This document shows, in pieces, positions 1 through 6,452 of a stretch of DNA of 16,543 nt. Positions within the stretch are counted from its first letter, which is position 1, and each line of letters opens with the position of its first letter. The DNA comes from Gracilibacteraceae bacterium (GTDB taxonomy: Bacteria > Bacillota > Desulfitobacteriia > Desulfitobacteriales > Syntrophobotulaceae), in assembly GCA_031255985.1 (NCBI GenBank), contig JAIRRL010000002.1:1-16543 (forward strand). Direction: 5' to 3'. The notes below the pieces were generated by a model that saw only the letters and a program-made list of their open reading frames with translations, was not told the origin of the DNA and searched no databases. The position numbers and the translations under genes are program-made.

Positions 1-160
1 CGTTATTCTTATGTTGCCGGGAATCGCGGTATTCGGCGGGGCGCTGCCGATGACCGTCTGGCTGGGATTCAGTATTTTCATTGGCGCGATTCAGTCTTTT
101 GTGATCACGGTGCTTTCCACGGCCTATATCGCCCAGGCAATCGGAAGCAGCGAACATTGA
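1..160 (+). CDS. atpB: ATP synthase Fo subunit a, C-terminal fragment
   Basis: This is the 3' end of the gene for the membrane subunit a, which forms the proton half-channels beside the c-ring. The reading frame enters at base 2 and ends with TGA at 158-160, giving 52 residues. The fragment is hydrophobic and ends with IQSFVITVLSTAYIAQAIG, which matches the last transmembrane helix of subunit a (family form: IQAFVFTxLxxxYIxxA). The conserved arginine of the penultimate helix lies outside the window. It sits 34 bases before atpE, in the usual operon order, which supports the call. The 5' part and the promoter cannot be seen. Confidence 0.93.
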   Translation, partial: VILMLPGIAVFGGALPMTVWLGFSIFIGAIQSFVITVLSTAYIAQAIGSSEH

Positions 161-194
161 CCCGCATTTTTTTAATTCAAAGGAGGATTTACTC

Positions 195-425
195 ATGGAT
201 GTTTCCGCAGCAGCAATGATTGGCGCGGGGATCGCCGCCGGAGCGGCCGCGCTGGGGGCTTCGTTCGGCAACAGTTATGTTATCCGCAGCACGATTGAGG
301 GCGTGGCCCGCCAGCCGGAAGCCAAAGGCTCCTTGCAGGGGCTGATGTTTATCGGCGTCGGTTTGATCGAGGCGCTTCCCCTTCTGACTTGGGTCATCGC
401 TCTGATTATGGTATTCGCCAAATGA
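195..425 (+). CDS. atpE: ATP synthase Fo subunit c (proteolipid)
   Basis: This 76-residue hairpin protein of two transmembrane helices forms the rotating c-ring of the Fo motor. Helix 1 is about residues 5-30, the polar loop is RQPEAKG (39-45), and helix 2 is about 47-75. The ion-carrying carboxylate is Glu59 in LIEALPLL. The sodium-binding set known from Ilyobacter (Gln in helix 1, then Val-x-Glu-Ser in helix 2) is not kept: the equivalents are Asn26 and Leu57-Ile-Glu59-Ala60. Proton coupling is therefore inferred. The usual helix-1 GxGxGxG packing motif reads GASFGNS (21-27), so two glycines are serine. The start has a strong AGGAGGA site at 181-187. A small CCGC/GCGG hairpin lies at 431-443 just after the stop. 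Confidence 0.97.
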   Translation: MDVSAAAMIGAGIAAGAAALGASFGNSYVIRSTIEGVARQPEAKGSLQGLMFIGVGLIEALPLLTWVIALIMVFAK

Positions 426-487
426 GAACACCGCGTTAAGCGGGTTTCTCCCGGCGGCGACCTAATGTAAGGAGGGGAGGGGATTAT

Positions 488-985
488 TTGAATCCCGTTG
501 CGATAGACCTGACTTTACCGGCGCAAATAATTTCTTTTCTGATCTTGGTCTGGATACTGGCTAAATTCGCCTGGAAACCGCTGATGGGCATGATGGAAAA
601 ACGCCGCCTGTTCATTAAGGAAAACCTGGCGCAAGCCGAGGCGGAAAGACAGGAAGCGGAACGGATCAGACGGGAATATCAGGAAGAAATGGCCAAAGCC
701 CGTCAGGAAGCGCGAAGCCTTATCGAACAGGCCGCGCAAACCAGTGAAAAACGCGGCGCGGAAATAGTGGAGGCGGCGCGGCGCGAAACGGAAAAACTCA
801 AAGAGTCCGCTCTGGCGGAAATTGAACGGGAGCGGGAAAAAGCCGTCTCCGAGGTCAAAGCGCAAGTAGCGGAGCTTTCGATCGCGGTGGCGGAAAAATT
901 GTTGCGCGCCCGGCTGGATTTGAGCGGTCAGGCCGAGTTGGTGGAGCAATTCATTCAGGAGATAGGAGACGGTAGGCCATGCTAG
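488..985 (+). CDS. atpF: ATP synthase Fo subunit b
   Basis: Subunit b is the peripheral stator that ties the membrane sector to F1 through delta. The 165-residue protein has one N-terminal transmembrane helix (about residues 8-28). A long, highly charged Ala/Glu/Arg/Lys helix follows (about 30-150) and is the expected right-handed coiled-coil dimer. The start is TTG at 488, chosen because a GGAGG site at 476-480 sits seven bases upstream and the N-terminus MNPVAIDLTL fits the family. The last codons overlap atpH by seven bases, which suggests translational coupling of the two stator subunits. Confidence 0.96.
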   Translation: MNPVAIDLTLPAQIISFLILVWILAKFAWKPLMGMMEKRRLFIKENLAQAEAERQEAERIRREYQEEMAKARQEARSLIEQAAQTSEKRGAEIVEAARRETEKLKESALAEIEREREKAVSEVKAQVAELSIAVAEKLLRARLDLSGQAELVEQFIQEIGDGRPC

Positions 986-1521
986 AGGGAGCTGCGGCCC
1001 GCCGCTACGCCAAGGCCCTGTTTGAACTGGCCGCGGAAACCGGAACAACGGACGGGATCGACCGCGAATTGCGGGAACTGGCCGGTTATTTCCGGGACGA
1101 GCCGGAACTGAAGTATCTGCTCGGCCATCCGAAAATTGAGCCGGCGCAAAAACGCGCGATGATGGAACAGATTTTCGGTCAGGAAACGAGTCAATTAACC
1201 CGGCGTTTTTTCTACTTGTTGCTCGACCGCCGGCGTCAGGATATTCTGCCGCTGATTCAGCGCGAGTTTTCACGGCTGGCCGACGAAAAAAATCAAGTGC
1301 TGGAGGCTGCGGTGACCAGCGCCGTCAAACTGAGCGCCGCGCAGCAGCGGGCGCTGGAGGATGCGGTGCGCCGCCTGACCGGCAAAAAAGTGCGTTTGCT
1401 GACGCGGGTGGACGGGAATCTGATCGGCGGCGCCAAACTGAAAATCGGCGACCGTGTTATGGACGGCACGCTTGCGGCCCGGTTGGAAAAAATGCGGCGG
1501 GAATTGACGGCGGCGCTTTGA
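979..1521 (+). CDS. atpH: ATP synthase F1 subunit delta
   Basis: Delta (the OSCP homologue) sits on top of F1 and binds the b dimer, completing the stator. The protein has 180 residues, the normal length. An N-terminal helical domain begins RRYAKALFELAAETG (family form AxRYAxALxxLA). The C-terminal part contains LIGGAKLKIGDRVMDGTL (residues about 147-164), which matches the conserved delta C-terminal signature. It begins with ATG inside the end of atpF, with GGAGACGG upstream. The stop is followed 44 bases later by atpA. Confidence 0.96.
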   Translation: MLEGAAARRYAKALFELAAETGTTDGIDRELRELAGYFRDEPELKYLLGHPKIEPAQKRAMMEQIFGQETSQLTRRFFYLLLDRRRQDILPLIQREFSRLADEKNQVLEAAVTSAVKLSAAQQRALEDAVRRLTGKKVRLLTRVDGNLIGGAKLKIGDRVMDGTLAARLEKMRRELTAAL

Positions 1522-1565
1522 CGACGTTTCCGGCGAGTCCGGAGGAATTGGGGTGAACGAATAGG

Positions 1566-3074
1566 ATGAATCTGCGTCCTGAAGAAATAAGTTCCATCAT
1601 AAAACAGCAAATTGAGCGTTATGAATCTGCTCTCGAAGTGGTTGACGTCGGCGCCGTCATTCAGGTGGGCGACGGCATCGCCCGGATTTACGGCCTGGAA
1701 AACGCCATGATGGGCGAGCTGCTGGAGTTTCCCGGCGGTGTTTTCGGCATGGTCATGAATCTGGAGGAAGATAATATCGGCTGCGTTATTCTCGGCCCTT
1801 TCGCCGGCATCAAAGAAGGCGATCAGGTGAAAAGCACGGGCCGCATTGTGGAAGTGCCGGCGGGCGACGCTCTGATCGGGCGCGTCGTCAACGTGCTGGG
1901 GCAGCCGATCGACGGCAAAGGGGAAATCAAAGCCGCGGAATACCGGCCGATCGAAACGCGCGCCCCCGGCGTCGTCAACCGCAAATCGGTGCACGAACCG
2001 CTGCAAACCGGTCTGAAGTCGATTGATTCCATGGTTCCGATCGGCCGGGGCCAGCGGGAACTGATCATCGGCGACCGGCAGACGGGCAAAACGGCGCTGG
2101 CTATCGATACGATCATTAATCAGCGCGGCAAGGACTGCATCTGCATCTACGTCGCGGTCGGCCAGAAACAGTCTACCGTGGCCGGCGTAGTGAAAAAACT
2201 GGAAGAGGCGGGAGCGATGGATTATTCCATCGTCGTCATGGCTACGGCTTCGGAACCGGCGCCTATGCTCTATATCGCGCCTTACGCCGGCTGCGCCATG
2301 GGAGAATATTTCCGCGACAACGGCAAACACGTACTCATGGTTTACGACGATCTGACCAAACAGGCGGTGGCTTACCGCGAATTATCCTTGCTGCTTCGCC
2401 GCCCGCCGGGCCGCGAGGCTTTTCCGGGCGATGTGTTTTATCTTCACTCGCGCCTGCTGGAACGGGCGGCCAAGCTCTCCCCGGAAGAAGGCGGCGGCTC
2501 GCTTACGGCGCTGCCTATTATTGAAACGCAGGCTGGCGATATTTCCGCCTATATCCCAACCAATGTTATTTCCATCACGGACGGGCAGATATTCTTGGAA
2601 TCCGATCTGTTTTATTCCGGGTTCCGTCCGGCGATCAACGTCGGCATATCGGTGTCCCGCGTTGGCGGCAACGCCCAGATCAAGGCCATGAAACAAGTAG
2701 CGGGCCAGCTTCGGCTTGATTTGGCCTCCTACCGCGAATTGGCGGCTTTCGCCCAATTCGGCTCAGACCTGGATAAATCGACGCAGGCCCGTCTGAATCG
2801 CGGGCAAAAAACGATGGAAATTCTGAAGCAGCAGCAATACGATCCGATGGCGGTCGAGGATCAGGTCGTCGTCATTTTCGCCGCGACGCGGGGATATATC
2901 GACGACGTGCCACTGGAAAGAATTGGAGAATTTGAGAAAGAATTGCTGCGCTATATGAGCGACGTCAAAGGCGCTCTGATGGACAAACTCCGCGCGGAAA
3001 AAGCCCTGAGCGGCGATTTTGAGGAAGCGCTGGGCGCGGCCATCAATGAATTTAAAGAAGGTTTTTTGGCCTGA
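1566..3074 (+). CDS. atpA: ATP synthase F1 subunit alpha
   Basis: Alpha is the non-catalytic nucleotide-binding subunit of the F1 hexamer. The 502-residue protein has the normal length and the expected order of an N-terminal beta barrel, a P-loop domain and a C-terminal helical domain. The P-loop is GDRQTGKT (169-176). The catalytic-interface arginine finger is Arg365 in ISVSRVGG. The start MNLRPEEISSIIKQQIERYE is typical. The ribosome site is probably GGGGTGA (1549-1555), about ten bases before the ATG. A stronger GGAGGA at 1541-1546 is too far for this ATG but is well placed for a three-codon GTG-AAC-GAA-TAG reading frame ending one base before the atpA start. Confidence 0.98.
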   Translation: MNLRPEEISSIIKQQIERYESALEVVDVGAVIQVGDGIARIYGLENAMMGELLEFPGGVFGMVMNLEEDNIGCVILGPFAGIKEGDQVKSTGRIVEVPAGDALIGRVVNVLGQPIDGKGEIKAAEYRPIETRAPGVVNRKSVHEPLQTGLKSIDSMVPIGRGQRELIIGDRQTGKTALAIDTIINQRGKDCICIYVAVGQKQSTVAGVVKKLEEAGAMDYSIVVMATASEPAPMLYIAPYAGCAMGEYFRDNGKHVLMVYDDLTKQAVAYRELSLLLRRPPGREAFPGDVFYLHSRLLERAAKLSPEEGGGSLTALPIIETQAGDISAYIPTNVISITDGQIFLESDLFYSGFRPAINVGISVSRVGGNAQIKAMKQVAGQLRLDLASYRELAAFAQFGSDLDKSTQARLNRGQKTMEILKQQQYDPMAVEDQVVVIFAATRGYIDDVPLERIGEFEKELLRYMSDVKGALMDKLRAEKALSGDFEEALGAAINEFKEGFLA

Positions 3075-3094
3075 GAAGAGAGTAGGTGAGTGAA

Positions 3095-3943
3095 GTGGCG
3101 GGAGTACGCGATATTCGCCGTCGTATCCGCAGCGTTGCTAATATGCAGCAAATAACGAAGGCGATGAAGATGGTTGCGGCTTCCAAGTTGCGGCGCGCCC
3201 AGGAAAAAGTGGTCGCGTCCCGGCCTTACGCCGAGAAGCTGCGGGCCATGCTGGCGCGGCTCGCGGCCTCAGGCGGCGATTTCTCGCATCCACTGCTTGA
3301 TAAAAGGCCAGTCAAAAATATTGGCTATATCCTCGTCAGCTCGGACAAAGGTCTGTGCGGCGGGTTCAACGCCAATCTCATCCGCGCCGCCCGCGAGGAA
3401 TTGGCAGTGGAGGACGGGGCTGCCCGTTCGCTGATTATCGTCGGCCAAAAAGGCTTGGATTTTTTTCGCCGGCGAGACGCGGATATTCGCGCTCAATTTA
3501 CCGGGACAGGCGACAGCCCGGATTTTGCCGCCGCCCGCCGGATCGCGGCGCAGGCGACGGAGCTTTACGCGAGCGGCGCCTTGGATGAGGTGCGCGTCAT
3601 ATACGCCCGTTTCGTGTCAGTTTTAAACCAGATTCCGACGGTGGTCAGGCTTTTGCCGATTGAACCGGCGGCTGAGGGCGGAGCGGGCGAGTACATCATT
3701 GAGCCGTCGCCGGCCGTAATGCTGGATTTACTCTTGCCGGGCTATATCGAAAGCAAGCTGTTCAACGCTTTGCTGGAGAGCAAGGCCAGCGAGCTGGGGG
3801 CTAAAATGACGGCGATGGATTCGGCGACTGAAAACGCGAAAGAGATGATAGATAAGCTGACGCTTGCTATGAACCGCGCGCGTCAGGCCGCGATCACAAC
3901 GGAAATAACGGAAATCGTCGGCGGCGCGGCGGCGCTGGAATAA
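3095..3943 (+). CDS. atpG: ATP synthase F1 subunit gamma
   Basis: Gamma is the central rotor shaft that couples c-ring rotation to catalysis in the alpha/beta hexamer. The N-terminal helix MAGVRDIRRRIRSVANMQQI and the C-terminal helix (TAMDSATENAKEMIDKLTLA, about 243-262 from this start) form the conserved coiled coil. SSDKGLCGGFNANL is the usual gamma signature. I chose GTG at 3095 because AGGTGA at 3084-3089 lies five bases upstream and the family normally starts MAGxRDIRRRI. An in-frame GTG at 3086 would add three residues and has a weaker site. The length from 3095 is 282 residues, which is normal. Confidence 0.96.
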   Translation: MAGVRDIRRRIRSVANMQQITKAMKMVAASKLRRAQEKVVASRPYAEKLRAMLARLAASGGDFSHPLLDKRPVKNIGYILVSSDKGLCGGFNANLIRAAREELAVEDGAARSLIIVGQKGLDFFRRRDADIRAQFTGTGDSPDFAAARRIAAQATELYASGALDEVRVIYARFVSVLNQIPTVVRLLPIEPAAEGGAGEYIIEPSPAVMLDLLLPGYIESKLFNALLESKASELGAKMTAMDSATENAKEMIDKLTLAMNRARQAAITTEITEIVGGAAALE

Positions 3944-3964
3944 GGGCGGCCGGCCGCGCCGCCC
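3944..3964 (+). promoter_or_regulatory. Intra-operon GC hairpin between atpG and atpD
   Basis: A perfect 7-bp stem, GGGCGGC (3944-3950) with GCCGCCC (3958-3964), encloses the loop CGGCCGC. It begins at the base right after the atpG TAA. No T-run follows, so it is not a standard terminator. It lies 36 bases upstream of the atpD ATG, clear of the GAAGGGAG ribosome site. A role in RNA processing, mRNA stability or uncoupling atpD translation from atpG is inferred only. Confidence 0.55.
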
Positions 3965-4000
3965 GCAACCGAACTCGTTTCCGCTCTGAAGGGAGTTTAT

Positions 4001-5401
4001 ATGTCAACCAAAGGGAAAGTCATACAGATAACCGGCCCGGTCGTGGACGTGGCCTTTGATCCGGAGTACCTGCCGGAAATCTACAGCGCTATTCTGGTCA
4101 AAGACGAGGGCGGCGGTCTGGATCTGACGCTGGAAGTAGCGCAGCATTTGGGCAACGATACAGTGCGCTGCGTCGCCATGTCGTCCACGGACGGCATGGT
4201 GCGGGGCATGGACGCCATCAACACGGGCGCGCCCATCAGCGTTAACGTCGGGGGCGAAACCCTCGGCCGCATGTTCAACGTGCTTGGGCAGCCGATTGAC
4301 AATTTGCCGCCGATAGATACCGGCCATGTTTACCCGATTCACCGCCCGGCCCCGGAATTTGTCGACCAGGAAACGACGGACACGATGCTGGAAACCGGGA
4401 TAAAAGTGGTGGATCTGCTGGCCCCTTACGCCAAAGGCGGCAAAATCGGCCTTTTTGGCGGCGCGGGCGTCGGTAAAACCGTTTTGATTCAGGAGCTGAT
4501 CAATAATATTGCCACTCAGCACGGCGGTATCTCCGTTTTTTCCGGCGTCGGGGAACGGACGCGCGAGGGCAATGATCTCTGGAATGAAATGAAGGAATCC
4601 GGCGTTATCAATAAGATGGCGATGGTGTTCGGGCAGATGAACGAGCCGCCCGGAGCGCGTCTGCGCGTGGCGTTGACCGGTCTCAGCATGGCTGAATTTT
4701 TCCGGGACGAGCAAAACCAGGATGTACTGCTTTTTATTGACAATATTTTCCGTTTTACTCAGGCCGGCTCGGAGGTTTCGGCTCTGCTGGGCCGTATGCC
4801 TTCCGCCGTCGGTTATCAGCCGACTTTAGCCACGGAAATGGGCAATTTACAGGAGCGGATCACTTCGACCAAAGCCGGTTCCATCACTTCGGTGCAAGCT
4901 ATTTACGTCCCGGCGGACGATCTGACCGATCCGGCGCCGGCGACGGCGTTCGCGCATTTGGACGCAAAAACCGTTCTCTCGCGTTCAATATCGGAAATGG
5001 GGATTTACCCGGCGGTTGATCCGCTGGATTCAACTTCCCAGATATTGACCCCCGCTATTGTCGGGGAGGAGCATTACGGCGTGGCCCGCGAAGTCCAGCG
5101 TATTTTGCAGCGGTATAAGGAATTGCTGGATATCATCGCTATTCTGGGCATGGAGGAACTGTCCGAGGACGACAAGATTCTCGTCAGCCGGGCCAGGCGG
5201 ATTCAGCGTTTCCTCTCCCAGCCTTTTACGGTGGCGGAGACGTTCACGGGCATGAAGGGAAAATATGTGTCGGTGAAGGAAACCGTGCGGAGTTTCAAGG
5301 AAATTTGCGACGGCCGCCACGACGATTTGCCGGAGGAAGCGTTCCAATATGTAGGTTCGGTGGATGAAGCCGTGGAAAAAGCCGGCAAAATGGGGGCTTG
5401 A
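4001..5401 (+). CDS. atpD: ATP synthase F1 subunit beta
   Basis: Beta carries the catalytic ATP synthesis/hydrolysis sites. The 466-residue protein shows the Walker A motif GGAGVGKT (153-160), the catalytic glutamate Glu185 in GVGERTREGND, and Walker B DVLLFID (241-247). The PSAVGYQPTLATEMG block (267-281) is conserved. The DELSEED-type lever is present as EELSEDD (385-391). All key residues are intact. The ATG is preceded by GAAGGGAG. The TGA stop lies six bases before the GTG start of atpC, so the two genes are probably translated together. Confidence 0.98.
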   Translation: MSTKGKVIQITGPVVDVAFDPEYLPEIYSAILVKDEGGGLDLTLEVAQHLGNDTVRCVAMSSTDGMVRGMDAINTGAPISVNVGGETLGRMFNVLGQPIDNLPPIDTGHVYPIHRPAPEFVDQETTDTMLETGIKVVDLLAPYAKGGKIGLFGGAGVGKTVLIQELINNIATQHGGISVFSGVGERTREGNDLWNEMKESGVINKMAMVFGQMNEPPGARLRVALTGLSMAEFFRDEQNQDVLLFIDNIFRFTQAGSEVSALLGRMPSAVGYQPTLATEMGNLQERITSTKAGSITSVQAIYVPADDLTDPAPATAFAHLDAKTVLSRSISEMGIYPAVDPLDSTSQILTPAIVGEEHYGVAREVQRILQRYKELLDIIAILGMEELSEDDKILVSRARRIQRFLSQPFTVAETFTGMKGKYVSVKETVRSFKEICDGRHDDLPEEAFQYVGSVDEAVEKAGKMGA

Positions 5402-5407
5402 TATATC

Positions 5408-5803
5408 GTGGCAACGCCGTTTTTATTGACTGTAGCCGCGCCGGCCGGGGAAGTGTTTACCGGCGAGGTGGATTTTGTGGTTGTACCGGGCGTGGAAGGG
5501 GAGTTGGGGATTCTTGCCCGCCACGCCCCGCTGATTGCCGGTCTGGCTACGGGGATCGTCCGCTATGAGCGGGAAGGCCGCGTCCGCAAGATCAGTATCG
5601 GGGGCGGGTTTTTGGAGGTGGCGGACAATAAGGTAACCATCCTGGCCAAAACCGCGGAAACCGCGGAGATGATCGACCGTTCCAGGGCGGAAGCCGCCAA
5701 GGAGCGGGCGGAACAACGTCTGCGCCAAAAAGAGGGGACAGACCTTCTGCGGGCGGAGGCCGCCCTGAAGCGCGCGCTGTCCCGTCTGCAAACTCTGAAC
5801 TGA
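5408..5803 (+). CDS. atpC: ATP synthase F1 subunit epsilon
   Basis: Epsilon binds the foot of gamma and inhibits ATP hydrolysis through its mobile C-terminal helices. The 131-residue protein has an N-terminal beta sandwich (about 1-85, including GVEGELGILARHAPL) and two C-terminal helices. IDRSRA (89-94) fits the I/L-D-x-x-R-A motif by which Bacillus epsilon subunits bind ATP, so nucleotide sensing is plausible. The start is GTG with a GGGG stretch about 12 bases upstream, inside the end of atpD. It is the last gene of the operon and is followed by a strong hairpin. Confidence 0.96.
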   Translation: MATPFLLTVAAPAGEVFTGEVDFVVVPGVEGELGILARHAPLIAGLATGIVRYEREGRVRKISIGGGFLEVADNKVTILAKTAETAEMIDRSRAEAAKERAEQRLRQKEGTDLLRAEAALKRALSRLQTLN

Positions 5804-5806
5804 GCG

Positions 5807-5841
5807 CTGAAAGCGCCAGGCCGGCGGCCTGGCGCTTTCAG
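5807..5841. terminator. Shared hairpin between convergent atpC and khpA
   Basis: A perfect 16-bp inverted repeat, CTGAAAGCGCCAGGCC (5807-5822) and its complement (5826-5841), has a three-base loop GGC. A further arm, CTGAACT (5795-5801) with AGTTCAG (5846-5852), extends it across both stop codons. Neither strand has a clear T-run after it. It is still the only candidate terminator for both the ATP synthase operon and the ylxM-ffh-rpsP-khpA operon, so bidirectional use or a 3'-end stabilising role is inferred. Confidence 0.75.
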
Positions 5842-5848
5842 GTTAAGT

Positions 5849-6076
5849 TCAGTCAATATCCAGGATTACTTTGCGGCCGTCTTTGAGCGCGGCCGCTTTT
5901 ACGACGGTGCGGATGGCGTTAGCGATGCGGCCCTGTTTGCCGATAACTTTGCCCATGTCTTCTTCGGCGACTGAGAGTTTGATATGGATGGTTCTGTCCG
6001 TCGCCGTTTCTTCGGTCTTCACTTGCTCCGGATTTTCCACGATGGCTTTCGCCAAAATTTCCACCACTTCTTTCAC
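5849..6076 (-). CDS. khpA: KH-domain RNA-binding protein KhpA (YlqC family)
   Basis: This small single-KH-domain protein is expected to bind RNA in the cytoplasm. Homologues (KhpA) partner KhpB/EloR in Gram-positive bacteria and affect cell elongation and small RNAs. The 75 residues contain the KH loop GKQG (46-49) in MGKVIGKQGRIANAIR. I chose the GTG at 6076 because AGGTGA lies five bases upstream and the product MKEVVEILAKAIVENPEQVK matches the normal family start and length. A TTG at 6103 would overlap rpsP and add nine atypical residues. It lies ten bases after rpsP, as in most Firmicutes, and ends the minus-strand operon. Confidence 0.93.
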   Translation of the reverse strand: MKEVVEILAKAIVENPEQVKTEETATDRTIHIKLSVAEEDMGKVIGKQGRIANAIRTVVKAAALKDGRKVILDID

Positions 6077-6086
6077 GGGCGTCACC

Positions 6087-6428
6087 TCATTCGTCGCGGC
6101 CAAAGTCTTGGCTGCCGTCTTTTGCTAAAAGATCAGGGCTTTGACTGGCGCTTTCCGGCAAGTCCTTGTTAGTCCCCCGGAATTTTTGCATGACGCCGGC
6201 TTGCCGGAACAAAGATCTGACAGTGTCGGAGGGCCGGGCGCCTTCCCGCAGCCAGTGCAGGGCGCGGGCTTCGTCGATTTTTACCTGCCGCGGTTCCCGC
6301 GTCGGATCATAATATCCTATTTCTTCTATGGGTTTGCCGTCGCGCCGGCCAGCCGAGTCGCACACCACCAGGCGGTAAAAAGGTTTCTTTTTTGCTCCCA
6401 TCCGGCGCATCCGGATTTTTGTCGCCAA
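6087..6428 (-). CDS. rpsP: 30S ribosomal protein S16
   Basis: S16 is a primary assembly protein of the small ribosomal subunit. The N-terminal MATKIRMRRMGAKKKPFYRL and the block PIEEIGYYDPTREP are diagnostic. The start is TTG at 6428, preceded by an excellent AAAGGAGGTGAT site. The 113-residue length exceeds the usual 80-90. The last 25 or so residues (after GVMQKF, rich in Ser, Asp and Gln) form a tail of no known function. The stop overlaps the ribosome site region of khpA. The neighbours ffh and khpA are standard partners of rpsP. Confidence 0.96.
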   Translation of the reverse strand: MATKIRMRRMGAKKKPFYRLVVCDSAGRRDGKPIEEIGYYDPTREPRQVKIDEARALHWLREGARPSDTVRSLFRQAGVMQKFRGTNKDLPESASQSPDLLAKDGSQDFGRDE

Positions 6429-6452
6429 AAGGTATCACCTCCTTTCTCTGAT

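Noticed and set aside
195..425. Sodium-driven ATP synthase
   Set aside because: The c subunit has Asn where sodium binders have Gln in helix 1 and Ala after the key Glu instead of Ser, so the sodium ligand set is missing.
1293..2330. 345-residue open frame on the minus strand inside atpH/atpA
   Set aside because: It lies opposite the well-supported alpha subunit, has His/Arg-rich low-complexity composition expected of antisense frames in GC-rich genes, and shows no known motif or ribosome site.
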